This document shows, piece by piece, positions 1 through 7,038 of a DNA stretch of 64,000 nt. Positions within the stretch are counted from its first letter, which is position 1. Every line of letters begins with the position of its first letter. Source of the stretch: Streptomyces corallincola (lineage in GTDB: Bacteria; Actinomycetota; Actinomycetes; Streptomycetales; Streptomycetaceae); NCBI RefSeq assembly GCF_019104725.1, contig NZ_JAHRXF010000010.1:1-64000 (forward strand), read 5' to 3'. The notes below the pieces were generated by a model. That model ran no database searches. It was not told the DNA's origin and was given only the letters and a program-made list of their open reading frames with translations. The translations under genes and the position numbers were made by a program.

Positions 1-253
1 AGTGAGACTTTAGCGGATTCCCGGCGCCCGAGCTAATCGGGCTCCGTCCTTTCGAACGGGGATTCCTCAATTCACGAATACACGTGCCAAAGGCAACGAC
101 ACCGGGGTGCCGAAGAGTGGCTGGTACTTGCGGATTGGCTGTCCGGGGACCGACCGGAGTCGGCGCTCACGTCGGACAGCTCGGAGAACATTACGGAGCG
201 GCCCCGGGGTGTGTCAAACCACCGGCGGGCAACGGCTCGTGGCCGGGCCGGGG
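1..253. other. Left-edge stretch without a recognisable gene
   Basis: No open frame here has a family signature. The bases lie downstream of proC, which is read leftward and stops at 254. The only structure I see is a short hairpin, GCCCGA at 26-31 with TCGGGC at 37-42, which could help end transcription from proC. The rest may be upstream region of a gene left of the window, but the sequence does not show this. Confidence 0.4.
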
Positions 254-1066
254 TCAGTCCTTCTTGCCGGTGGCCAGGGCGCGGCTGCGGTCGCGGGCGG
301 CTTCCAGGGCGGCGATTAGGGCGGCGCGTACGCCGTGGTTCTCCAGCTCGCGGATGGCGTTGATCGTCGTACCCGCCGGGGAGGTGACGTTCTCGCGGAG
401 CTTGACGGGGTGTTCGCCGCTGTCGCGGAGCATGACGGCGGCGCCGATGGCGGACTGGACGATGAGCTCGTGGGCCTTGTCGCGGGGCAGGCCGAGGAGG
501 ATGCCCGCGTCGGTCATGGCCTCGACCAGATAGAAGAAGTACGCCGGGCCGGAGCCGGAGAGGGCGGTGCAGGCGTCCTGCTGGCTCTCGGGGACGCGGA
601 GGGTCTTGCCGACGGCGCCGAAGATCTCCTCGGCGGTGGCGAGATGGTCGGCGGTGGCGTGGGTACCGGCGGAGATCACCGACATGGCCTCGTCCACCAG
701 CGCGGGCGTGTTGGTCATGACGCGGACGACCGGGGTGCCGGTGCCGAGGCGTTCCTCGAAGAACGAGGTGGGGATACCGGCCGCGCCGCTGATGACCAGG
801 CGGTCGGCGGGGACGTGCGGGGCGAGTTCGTCGAGCAGGGTGCCCATGTCCTGGGGCTTGACGGTGAGGATCAGGGTGTCGGCGGCCTTGGCCGCCTCGG
901 TGTTGGTGACCGGGGTGACGCCGTGCCGGGCGCGGAGTTCCTCGGCGCGTTCCGGGCGGCGGGCGGTGACCAGGAGGTCGGCCGGGGTCCAGCCGCCCCG
1001 GATCATGCCGCTGAGCAGGGCTTCGCCGATCTTGCCGGTGCCGAGGACTGCGACTTTCTGGCTCAT
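254..1066 (-). CDS. proC: Pyrroline-5-carboxylate reductase
   Basis: Final step of proline synthesis: NAD(P)H-dependent reduction of 1-pyrroline-5-carboxylate in the cytoplasm. The N-terminus has the Rossmann pattern (AVLGTGKIGEALL). The C-terminal half has the ProC signature region (ALSGSGPAYFF, then TSPAGTT), the dimerisation and substrate-binding part. Length 270 aa is normal. I chose the ATG at 1066 because a GAGGA ribosome site lies just upstream; an ATG three codons earlier (1075) overlaps that site. The frame stays open far upstream but that part is a shadow of the ABC permease. It lies 59 bp downstream of the ABC transporter pair on the same strand and may receive read-through; no functional link is evident. 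Confidence 0.93.
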   Translation of the reverse strand: MSQKVAVLGTGKIGEALLSGMIRGGWTPADLLVTARRPERAEELRARHGVTPVTNTEAAKAADTLILTVKPQDMGTLLDELAPHVPADRLVISGAAGIPTSFFEERLGTGTPVVRVMTNTPALVDEAMSVISAGTHATADHLATAEEIFGAVGKTLRVPESQQDACTALSGSGPAYFFYLVEAMTDAGILLGLPRDKAHELIVQSAIGAAVMLRDSGEHPVKLRENVTSPAGTTINAIRELENHGVRAALIAALEAARDRSRALATGKKD

Positions 1067-1125
1067 GCGGTTCATCCTCGCACCGGTGGCGCGGCGGGCG
1101 GGGCGTTGTCCGGCGGTCGGACGGG

Positions 1126-1908
1126 TCAGGGGGTGCGGCGGCGGAGGGTGGCCGCGCCGAGGGCGAGGACGAGGGCCGCGCATCCGCCGACGATCAGGGC
1201 GTCGCGGAGGAAGGCGCTGGTCGGGTCGGTGTGGTGGACGACCTGGTTCATGCCGTCCACGGCGTAGGACAGGGGCAGGACGTCGGAGACGGCCTCCAGG
1301 ACGGGGTGCATGGCGGAGCGCGGGGTGAACAGGCCGCACAGGAGGAGCTGGGGGAAGATCACCGCCGGCATGAACTGGACCGCCTGGAACTCGGAGGCGG
1401 CGAAGGCGGAGACGAAGAGGCCGAGGGCGGTGCCGAGCAGGGCGTCCAGGAGGGCGACGAGCAGCAGCAGCCAGGGTGAGCCCGCCACGTCGAGGCCGAG
1501 CGGCCAGACGGCGAGCGCGGTGGCGAGGGTGGACTGGAGGACGGCCACGGCGCCGAAGGCGAGGGCGTATCCGGCGATGAGGTCGGCCTTGCCGAGGGGC
1601 AGGGCGAGGAGGCGTTCGAGGGTGCCGGAGGCGCGTTCGCGGAGGGTGGCGATGGAGGTGACCAGGAACATCGTGATCAGCGGGAAGATCCCGAGGAGGG
1701 AGGCGCCGATGGTGTCGAAGGCGCGGTCGCTGTCGAAGACGTAGCGGAGCAGGAGCAGCATCGCGCAGGGGACGAGGAGCATCAGGGCGATGGTGCGCGG
1801 GTCGTGGCGGAGCTGGCGCAGGACGCGGGCGGCGGTGGCGAGGGTGCGGGTCGGGCTGAACGCGGGCCGGGTGGTCGCGGTCGGGGTGGCGGGGTGGGTG
1901 GTGGTCAT
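1126..1908 (-). CDS. ABC-2 type transporter permease
   Basis: Membrane subunit of an ABC exporter, 260 aa. Hydrophobic segments begin about residue 40 (after RTIALMLL) and there are about six helices, as in the ABC2 membrane family used for drug, polysaccharide or lipid export. A conserved ABC-2 core reads FLVTSIATLRERASGTLERL. It starts inside the stop of the ATPase gene (four-base ATGA overlap at 1905-1908), so the two are translationally coupled and form one transporter. Substrate unknown. This architecture resembles DrrAB-like self-resistance or antimicrobial exporters, but that is inference. Confidence 0.85.
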   Translation of the reverse strand: MTTTHPATPTATTRPAFSPTRTLATAARVLRQLRHDPRTIALMLLVPCAMLLLLRYVFDSDRAFDTIGASLLGIFPLITMFLVTSIATLRERASGTLERLLALPLGKADLIAGYALAFGAVAVLQSTLATALAVWPLGLDVAGSPWLLLLVALLDALLGTALGLFVSAFAASEFQAVQFMPAVIFPQLLLCGLFTPRSAMHPVLEAVSDVLPLSYAVDGMNQVVHHTDPTSAFLRDALIVGGCAALVLALGAATLRRRTP

Positions 1909-2699
1909 CGGAGGGTCTCCTGGGTGCGGGCGGGTGCCCGGCCCTCGTCGGTGAGACGGAGGAAGGCGGCTTCAACGGTGTCGGTGCCGGTACGGGCGCG
2001 GAGGGCGGCCGGGGTGTCGTCGGCGAGGAGGCGGCCGTCGCGGAGCAGGAGCAGGCGGTGGCAGCGCTCGGCCTCGTCCATGACGTGGGAGGAGACGAGG
2101 AGGGTGGTGCCGCGGGCGGCGAGGTCGTGGAAGAGGTGCCAGAGGTCGCGTCGGAGTACGGGGTCGAGGCCGACGGTGGGTTCGTCCAGGACGAGGAGTT
2201 CGGGGGTGCCGAGGAGGGCGACGGCGAGGGAGACGCGGTTGCGCTGGCCGCCGGAGAGGGTCCCGGCGAGGGCGTCGGCGTGCGGGGTGAGGTCCACTTC
2301 GGCGAGTACGCGGGTGGTGTCCGCGCGGCGGTCGGCGGTGGGGCGGTCGGCCAGGAGGATCGCGGCGAAGTAGTCGAGGTTCTGGCGGACGGTGAGGTCG
2401 TCGTAGACGGACGGCGCCTGGGTGACGTAGCCGATGCGGCTGCGCAGGGCGGGGTGGCCCGCGGGGTGGCCGAGGACGGTCAGGGTGCCGGTCGGGCGGG
2501 CCTGGGTGCCGACGACTGCCCGCATGAGGGTGGATTTGCCGCAGCCCGAGGGGCCGAGGAGGCCGGTGACGCGGCCCTTCGGGACGGTGAAGGTGAGGTG
2601 GTCCAGGACGGTGCGGGCGCCCCGGGTGACGGTGAGGGCGTCGGCGTGGAGGGCGGGGGGTGGTGGGGGCGTGGGTGGGGTCGGCACTTTATTCATCAC
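1905..2699 (-). CDS. ABC transporter ATP-binding protein
   Basis: ATPase subunit of the exporter, 264 aa. Visible: Walker A (GPSGCGKST), signature (LSGGQRNRVSLA), Walker B (LLVLDEPTVGLD) and the switch histidine (SSHVMDEAE). The start is GTG at 2699 followed at once by ATG at 2696; both lie inside a 22-bp perfect palindrome (2689-2710). A -35-like TTGACG and -10-like AATTAT put transcription at about the start codon, so the mRNA is probably leaderless. No regulator gene is adjacent, so the controlling repressor is unknown. It forms a two-gene operon with the permease. Confidence 0.9.
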   Translation of the reverse strand: MMNKVPTPPTPPPPPALHADALTVTRGARTVLDHLTFTVPKGRVTGLLGPSGCGKSTLMRAVVGTQARPTGTLTVLGHPAGHPALRSRIGYVTQAPSVYDDLTVRQNLDYFAAILLADRPTADRRADTTRVLAEVDLTPHADALAGTLSGGQRNRVSLAVALLGTPELLVLDEPTVGLDPVLRRDLWHLFHDLAARGTTLLVSSHVMDEAERCHRLLLLRDGRLLADDTPAALRARTGTDTVEAAFLRLTDEGRAPARTQETLR

Positions 2700-2710
2700 G
2701 TGATGAATAA
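2689..2710. promoter_or_regulatory. 22-bp perfect palindrome, probable operator
   Basis: The left half TTATTCATCAC is followed directly by its reverse complement GTGATGAATAA. It is AT-rich in very GC-rich surroundings. It covers the likely -10, the likely transcription start and the first codons of the ABC ATPase gene. A dimeric repressor (TetR, GntR or PadR type) bound here would block both transcription and initiation. The cognate regulator is not identifiable in the window. Confidence 0.75.
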
Positions 2711-2736
2711 TTGGCCGGACGGGGTCCCGTCGTCAA
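2707..2736 (-). promoter_or_regulatory. Promoter of the ABC exporter operon
   Basis: On the minus strand, TTGACG (2736-2731), an 18-base spacer, then AATTAT (2712-2707), four of six to TATAAT. Seven bases separate the -10 from the GTG at 2699, so the transcript would begin at or next to the start codon. The -35 sits in the loop of the upstream gene's terminator hairpin. Confidence 0.55.
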
Positions 2737-2749
2737 GGGGCGGGACCCC
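2721..2749 (-). terminator. Hairpin terminator of the methyltransferase gene
   Basis: GGGGTCCCG (2721-2729) pairs perfectly with CGGGACCCC (2741-2749) around an 11-base loop. It lies 49 bp beyond the stop of the methyltransferase gene. There is no T-tract, which is usual for Streptomyces. Confidence 0.6.
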
Positions 2750-2797
2750 GCCGGTGGCCGTGCCGTGGCGCCGCGCGGTGGCTCAGGGGGTGGTGGC

Positions 2798-3604
2798 TCA
2801 GGGGGTGGTGGCGAGGGCGAGGAACACGTCGTACGTCTCCTCCACGACGCCGTCCGGGAAGATGCGGAGGAGCTGGTCGCGCTCGGTCTCCAGGAAGGCG
2901 GCGCGGCGGGCTTCGGGGGCGACGAGGAAGCCGGAGTGGCTGCCGATGTTCGCCAGGTGCGTGTCGAGCGGGACGCGACGGCTCCAGCGGATCTCGCGGA
3001 GCCGGAAGTCCAGCCGTCCGCTGGGGTCGGCGTGCTCGATGCGGGCGGCGGGTTTGCGCTTCTCGGCGGCCATGTCGAGGTCGAAGAAGCGGGCGATGCG
3101 GTCGGACTGGGCGGAGATCCAGTCGAGTTCCAGGGCGTCGGCGTTCCACCAGAGGGCGAGGGCGCCGCCGGGGCGGAGTACGCGGATCGCCTCCGGTACC
3201 GAGCGGGTGGTGTCCGTCCAGTGCCATGCCTGGGCGTAGGTGAGGAGGTCGGCGGAGCCGGTCCTCAGGGGGAGTTCGTTTCCGTTGCCCCGCACCAGGG
3301 GGATGTGGGGGTTTCTGCGGCGGAACTCGGCGGCCATGCCGGTGCCGGGTTCCACGGCGAGCACCTTCGCCCCGCGGGTGTCCAACTGGGCGGTGGAGAT
3401 GCCGGTGCCCGCGCCCACGTCCACCGCTCGGGCGCCCTTCAGGGGGCGGCCACTGAGTTCCTCGACGGCTTCGAAGAGGGGGGTCGGGTAGGAGGGGCGG
3501 TTGTCGGCGTACTGCGCCGCGGCTCCGTTGAAGGAGTGCGCCCTGAGGGCGGCCGAGGGGTAGGCCGGTTCTGAGGGGTGGGTGGGGTCCGGGGTGGTGG
3601 TCAT
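2798..3604 (-). CDS. Class I SAM-dependent methyltransferase
   Basis: Probable methyltransferase, 268 aa, UbiE/Methyltransf_11 type. Motif I is AVDVGAGTGIST near residue 65. It is followed by acidic residues expected for ribose binding (AVEPGTGMAAEF), then a YAQAWHW segment and LRPGGALALWW (motif III region). Substrate unknown. A CACCAT hexamer six bases before the ATG (3616-3611 on the minus strand) suggests a leaderless or nearly leaderless transcript. A 15-bp duplication at the 3' end carries a second in-frame TGA five codons after the first. It stands alone between two terminator-like hairpins. Confidence 0.82.
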   Translation of the reverse strand: MTTTPDPTHPSEPAYPSAALRAHSFNGAAAQYADNRPSYPTPLFEAVEELSGRPLKGARAVDVGAGTGISTAQLDTRGAKVLAVEPGTGMAAEFRRRNPHIPLVRGNGNELPLRTGSADLLTYAQAWHWTDTTRSVPEAIRVLRPGGALALWWNADALELDWISAQSDRIARFFDLDMAAEKRKPAARIEHADPSGRLDFRLREIRWSRRVPLDTHLANIGSHSGFLVAPEARRAAFLETERDQLLRIFPDGVVEETYDVFLALATTP

Positions 3605-3686
3605 GGGGCAATGGTGCGGGAGGTTGGTAAGGCGGGGGCAATGTTCCCGGGGCGGGGGGAGTCTCCGCGAGCCCGCGCTCCGCTCG

Positions 3687-3705
3687 GGGCGCGGGGACCG
3701 CGCGG
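3687..3705 (-). repeat. Degenerate copy of the GCGCAGTTCCCC-type repeat
   Basis: Read on the minus strand this is close to CGCGCGGTTCCCCGCGCCCC (one T missing), the same element found three times at 17498-17627. It lies in the gap between two leftward genes and can form a GC-rich hairpin. Confidence 0.4.
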
Positions 3706-3711
3706 CCGGGG

Positions 3712-4185
3712 TCAGGGCTTGGGGGTGCGCTTGGCGGGGTTGCCGGTGCGGCGGGTGGTGCGGCGGGCGTGATGGGCGCGGGCCTCGTCGTATTCGGCGC
3801 GGTGGAGACGCTCGCCGGGGGCCTCGGTCGCGCAGCGGAGCGCGTGGGCGAGGAGGGAGCCCACGAAGCCGATGGCCAGGAGGCCGCGGAGGGACGCCTG
3901 GCGGGCGGGGTCGGGGCGCTGGGAGAAGTTCTGCCAGGTGGTGCGGAAGGCGAGCGCGGTGCAGACCGCGAACATGACCACGACGAGGGCGACGACGAAG
4001 GTGCCGGTGTCGGCGATGCGGAGGCCCTGGTAGGCGAAGCGCAGCACGAGGCAGGAGACGGCCGCTGCCGCGAGGGCGCCCACGGCGACTCCGGCGCGGC
4101 GGGCCGCGTAGCCGTGGTCGTGGTTCACCCAGGACGTGCCGAAGAAGCGCAGGGGCTCGGGGCGCGGTCCGGTTTCGTCGCTCAC
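3712..4185 (-). CDS. Small integral membrane protein, function unknown
   Basis: 157 aa with three predicted membrane helices: about residues 31-50 (VAVGALAAAAVSCLVLRFAY), 59-78 (TFVVALVVVMFAVCTALAF) and about 103-117 (LLAIGFVGSLLAHAL). The tail is basic (HHARRTTRRTGNPAKRTPKP), suggesting a cytoplasmic C-terminus. I do not recognise the family beyond a Streptomyces conserved hypothetical. A CATAAT hexamer (4197-4192) sits six bases before the GTG start, a classic leaderless arrangement, which fixes the start. Confidence 0.7.
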   Translation of the reverse strand: MSDETGPRPEPLRFFGTSWVNHDHGYAARRAGVAVGALAAAAVSCLVLRFAYQGLRIADTGTFVVALVVVMFAVCTALAFRTTWQNFSQRPDPARQASLRGLLAIGFVGSLLAHALRCATEAPGERLHRAEYDEARAHHARRTTRRTGNPAKRTPKP

Positions 4186-4191
4186 GGTTCG

Positions 4192-4197
4192 ATTATG
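4192..4197 (-). promoter_or_regulatory. -10 box of a leaderless gene (CATAAT)
   Basis: CATAAT, five of six to consensus, six bases before the GTG at 4185. No clear -35; the expected -35 position lies within the hairpin at 4201-4227. Confidence 0.55.
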
Positions 4198-4200
4198 GCG

Positions 4201-4227
4201 CCCGCGCCGACGTGCGGTCGGCGCGGG
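4201..4227 (-). terminator. Hairpin terminator of the SH3-domain gene
   Basis: CCCGCGCCGAC (4201-4211) and GTCGGCGCGGG (4217-4227) form a perfect 11-bp stem with loop GTGCG. It lies 92 bp beyond the SH3 gene stop and overlaps the promoter region of the next gene. Confidence 0.6.
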
Positions 4228-4318
4228 CCGGGATGTGCGGACTGCGGGGCCGTGTGCGGGGGTCCCCCCGGCCCGGAGACGCGATGCCGCGAACCGGTGG
4301 ACCCCTCCGGTCGCGGTC

Positions 4319-4618
4319 CTAGTCGCAGCGGTCCGTCACGTAGCCGTCGCTGCCCGTGTGGACGTAGGCGTCGGAGACGTATTCGCCGTTGGCGATGTTG
4401 TCCCAGATGGGGGTGGTGCCGTAGGGGCCGGTGACGGTGGTGCCGGGGGACTGGCAGCGGAGGGTGACCTTGGCGCCCTCGGGGAGGACGCGGACGACGC
4501 GGTAGCCGGTGCCGGGGCCGCTGCGGACGTTGAGGCGGACGCCGGGTGCGACGTCGTAGGTGCGGACGGCGGAGGCCGTCATGGGCGCGGGCGGTGCGGC
4601 GACGGATTCTGCGGACAT
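4319..4618 (-). CDS. SH3-domain (SH3b) small protein
   Basis: 99 aa. The core reads RLNVRSGPGTGYRVVRVLPEG, the bacterial SH3 (SH3b) pattern, followed by two cysteines (TLRCQS and the C-terminal DRCD) that could form a disulfide as in secreted Streptomyces SH3 proteins. Those proteins usually have a signal peptide, but here the N-terminus (MSAESVAAPPAPMTAS) is short and not hydrophobic. The ATG at 4618 is preceded by a strong GGGGGAG site, so the lack of a signal is probably real. Single gene; function unknown, possibly cell-wall or peptide binding. Confidence 0.72.
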   Translation of the reverse strand: MSAESVAAPPAPMTASAVRTYDVAPGVRLNVRSGPGTGYRVVRVLPEGAKVTLRCQSPGTTVTGPYGTTPIWDNIANGEYVSDAYVHTGSDGYVTDRCD

Positions 4619-4732
4619 GTGAAGACTCCCCCTGTGGGGCCCCGTGTCCCGCACGGGGCCGTGGTGCGACTCGCTGGCCGGAGGCTAACGCACGCCGCCT
4701 CTGCCTCGTACGGGTTATCGACTAGGCTCCGT

Positions 4733-4738
4733 CGCGTC
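4733..4738 (+). promoter_or_regulatory. -10 box of the PQQ-kinase gene
   Basis: TAGGCT about 37 bases before the ATG at 4776, which would give a leader of about 30 bases carrying the GGGGG ribosome site. No convincing -35. Confidence 0.35.
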
Positions 4739-4775
4739 GCGCGCGCGGACGGAACAGGGCACGGGGGTACTCCAC

Positions 4776-6944
4776 ATGGCGCCAGCGGGGAGCGTCGGAG
4801 CGGGCGCGGAGGCGGGACTTCCCGAGTACGCGGGCCACTACCGGCTTCAGTCGCGCCTGGGCTCGGGCGGCATGGGCGTCGTCCATCTGGCCCGCAGCAC
4901 CTCCGGGATGCGCGTGGCGGTGAAGGTCGTGCACGCGGAGTACGCGCGGGACCCGGAGTTCCGGGGGCGGTTCCGGCAGGAGGTGGCCGCCGCGCGGCGG
5001 GTGAGCGGTGCGTTCACCGCGCCCGTGGTGGACGCGGACCCGGAGGCCGAACGCCCCTGGATGGCCACGCTGTTCATCCCCGGTCCGACGCTCGCGCAGC
5101 AGGTGAAGGCCAACGGCCCCTTGGACGCGGAGCAGTTGAGGCGGCTGATGGCCGGACTCGCCGAGGCACTGCGGGACATCCACCGCGCCGGTGTGGTGCA
5201 CCGCGATCTCAAGCCGAGCAACGTCCTGCTCGCCGAGGACGGTCCGAAGGTCATCGACTTCGGGATCTCCCGGCCCAAGGACAGTGAACTGCGCACCGAG
5301 ACAGGCAAGTTGATCGGTACACCGCCGTTCATGGCACCGGAGCAGTTCCGGCGCCCCCGTGAAGTGGGGCCCGCCGCCGACCTGTTCGCGCTCGGGTCGG
5401 TGCTGGTGCACGCGGCGACCGGGCGGGGGCCGTTCGACTCGGACAGCCCGTACGTCGTCGCGTACCAGGTGGTGCACGACGAGCCGGACGTCACGGGGCT
5501 GCCGGACAGCCTCGTACCGCTGGTGCTGCGGTGTCTGGCCAAGGAGCCGGAGGACCGGCCGACGCCGGACGAGCTGATGCGTGAACTGCGGTCCTCCGCA
5601 GCCTCGTTGGACACCCAGCCGTTCATACCGGCCCAGCGGATCGGGGTGCTGGACGAGCGGACGGACACGGCCGCGCCCACGGACTCCGGCACCGAATCCC
5701 CCGACGGCGCTCCGCCCGGCTCCCCCGCCGACGGCGCTCCGCCCGCGCCCCGCAGGCGCCCCTCGCGCCGCACCCTCGTCGTCACCGCGAGCGCCGTCGC
5801 CGTGCTGGCGGGCGGTGTGCTCACCCCGCTGGCCCGGCCCGACGACGCGCCCGCGCCCCGTACGAGTGCCACGCCGACGGCCTCCGCGCCCGCCGCTTCC
5901 GGCGGCTGGCGGGGCAAGCCGCTCGCGGGCGGCACGGGGGTGCCGGTGTGCGGGACCGGCGGCGGGCGGCTGTTCTGCGCGCGGGCCGGGCAGGTCGTCG
6001 CGCTGGACCCGGCGGACGGCCGGGTGGTGTGGCGGCGGGCGTTTCCCGGCGCGCGGTGGGACGGGCCGCCGGTGGTGTCGGGGGGTCTGCTGCACCTGGT
6101 CGCGGCCGGCACCGGGCACCTGGAGGCGCTGGACCCGGCGTCGGGGCGTACCCGGTGGCGGCAGGCGCTGCCCGGGGACAGCGGGGTGGCGTACGCGGCC
6201 GGGTCGCTGCTGCTGACCCGCGCGGACGGCACGGTCACCGGGGTGGACGGCGCGTCCGGCAGGACCCTGTGGCACCGGCGGCTGCCGGGCGGGGTACGGC
6301 CGGAGGTGTCGGCGTTCGCGGGCGGCGGCACCGCGTACGCCACGCGGGTCGCGGGCGACGGCGGCGAGAGCCGGGTGGCCGCGCTGGACCCGGCGACGGG
6401 CGAGGTCCGCTGGGACGCGGCGCTGAAGGGCACCCTGTCCCCGGCCGGGGCGGGGGACGGGGCGGTCGTGTTCCTGGCCGCCGATCCGGTGTACGGGGAC
6501 ACGGGAGCCGTCGTACGGCGGGACGCGTCCGGTACGGCGACGCGGACGGCGCTGCCCGCGCCCCGGCAGGGCGCCCAGGCGGCGGTGCACGGGGACGTGG
6601 TCTATCTGCTGGGTTCCGACGGGGCGCTGGACGCCATCGACAGCCGGGCGGGGCGGCGGCTGTGGCATCTGGAGACGGCGGTCAGTTACGGGTCCGCGCC
6701 AGTCACCGACGGGCGGTACGTGTATCTCTCGGCCGGGGACGGGCGGTTGCTCGCGGTGGGCGCGCGGGACGGGCGGCTGGTGGGGCAGACGCGGGCCCGG
6801 CCGGGTCCGTCCGGTCGGGGTGCCCCGGCCACGCTGCCCGCGCCGCTGCTGGGCGACGAACACGGGGGCGGACAGCGGGTGTTCGGCACCGCGCCGGACG
6901 GCACGGTGTTCGCCGAGGACACGCGGGACCCCGCCTCCTGGTGA
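4776..6944 (+). CDS. Membrane Ser/Thr protein kinase with PQQ-type propeller
   Basis: Hanks-type kinase, 722 aa. Kinase domain about residues 22-280: glycine loop GSGGMGVV (29-36), catalytic lysine K50, HRDLKPSN with Asp144, DFG at 161-163, then GTPPFMAPEQ. A Pro/Ala-rich linker and one membrane helix (about 330-350, LVVTASAVAVLAGGVL) lead to a C-terminal domain of repeated blades (VVALDPADGRVVWRR, LEALDPASGRTRWRQ, VAALDPATGEVRWD), a PQQ-like beta-propeller outside the cell. Such kinases are thought to sense an external ligand or cell-wall state. No substrate gene is linked. The ATG follows a GGGGG ribosome site. Confidence 0.93.
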   Translation: MAPAGSVGAGAEAGLPEYAGHYRLQSRLGSGGMGVVHLARSTSGMRVAVKVVHAEYARDPEFRGRFRQEVAAARRVSGAFTAPVVDADPEAERPWMATLFIPGPTLAQQVKANGPLDAEQLRRLMAGLAEALRDIHRAGVVHRDLKPSNVLLAEDGPKVIDFGISRPKDSELRTETGKLIGTPPFMAPEQFRRPREVGPAADLFALGSVLVHAATGRGPFDSDSPYVVAYQVVHDEPDVTGLPDSLVPLVLRCLAKEPEDRPTPDELMRELRSSAASLDTQPFIPAQRIGVLDERTDTAAPTDSGTESPDGAPPGSPADGAPPAPRRRPSRRTLVVTASAVAVLAGGVLTPLARPDDAPAPRTSATPTASAPAASGGWRGKPLAGGTGVPVCGTGGGRLFCARAGQVVALDPADGRVVWRRAFPGARWDGPPVVSGGLLHLVAAGTGHLEALDPASGRTRWRQALPGDSGVAYAAGSLLLTRADGTVTGVDGASGRTLWHRRLPGGVRPEVSAFAGGGTAYATRVAGDGGESRVAALDPATGEVRWDAALKGTLSPAGAGDGAVVFLAADPVYGDTGAVVRRDASGTATRTALPAPRQGAQAAVHGDVVYLLGSDGALDAIDSRAGRRLWHLETAVSYGSAPVTDGRYVYLSAGDGRLLAVGARDGRLVGQTRARPGPSGRGAPATLPAPLLGDEHGGGQRVFGTAPDGTVFAEDTRDPASW

Positions 6945-6948
6945 GGGC

Positions 6949-6973
6949 GGGCCCGCGCCGGACGCGCGGGCCC
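6949..6973. terminator. Bidirectional terminator between kinase and ilvD
   Basis: GGGCCCGCGC (6949-6958) and GCGCGGGCCC (6964-6973) form a perfect 10-bp stem with a five-base loop. It lies between two convergent genes. Confidence 0.6.
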
Positions 6974-7038
6974 GGAGGTCACGGTGCGTCAACCGGTGCC
7001 GGGGCGCGGCGGGTTGCCGTGTCCCCGGCTCGCTTTCC

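Noticed and set aside
254-1975. Apparent 573-aa ProC fusion
   Set aside because: The extra N-terminal part is an out-of-frame reading of the ABC permease gene. ProC has its own ribosome site and normal length from 1066.
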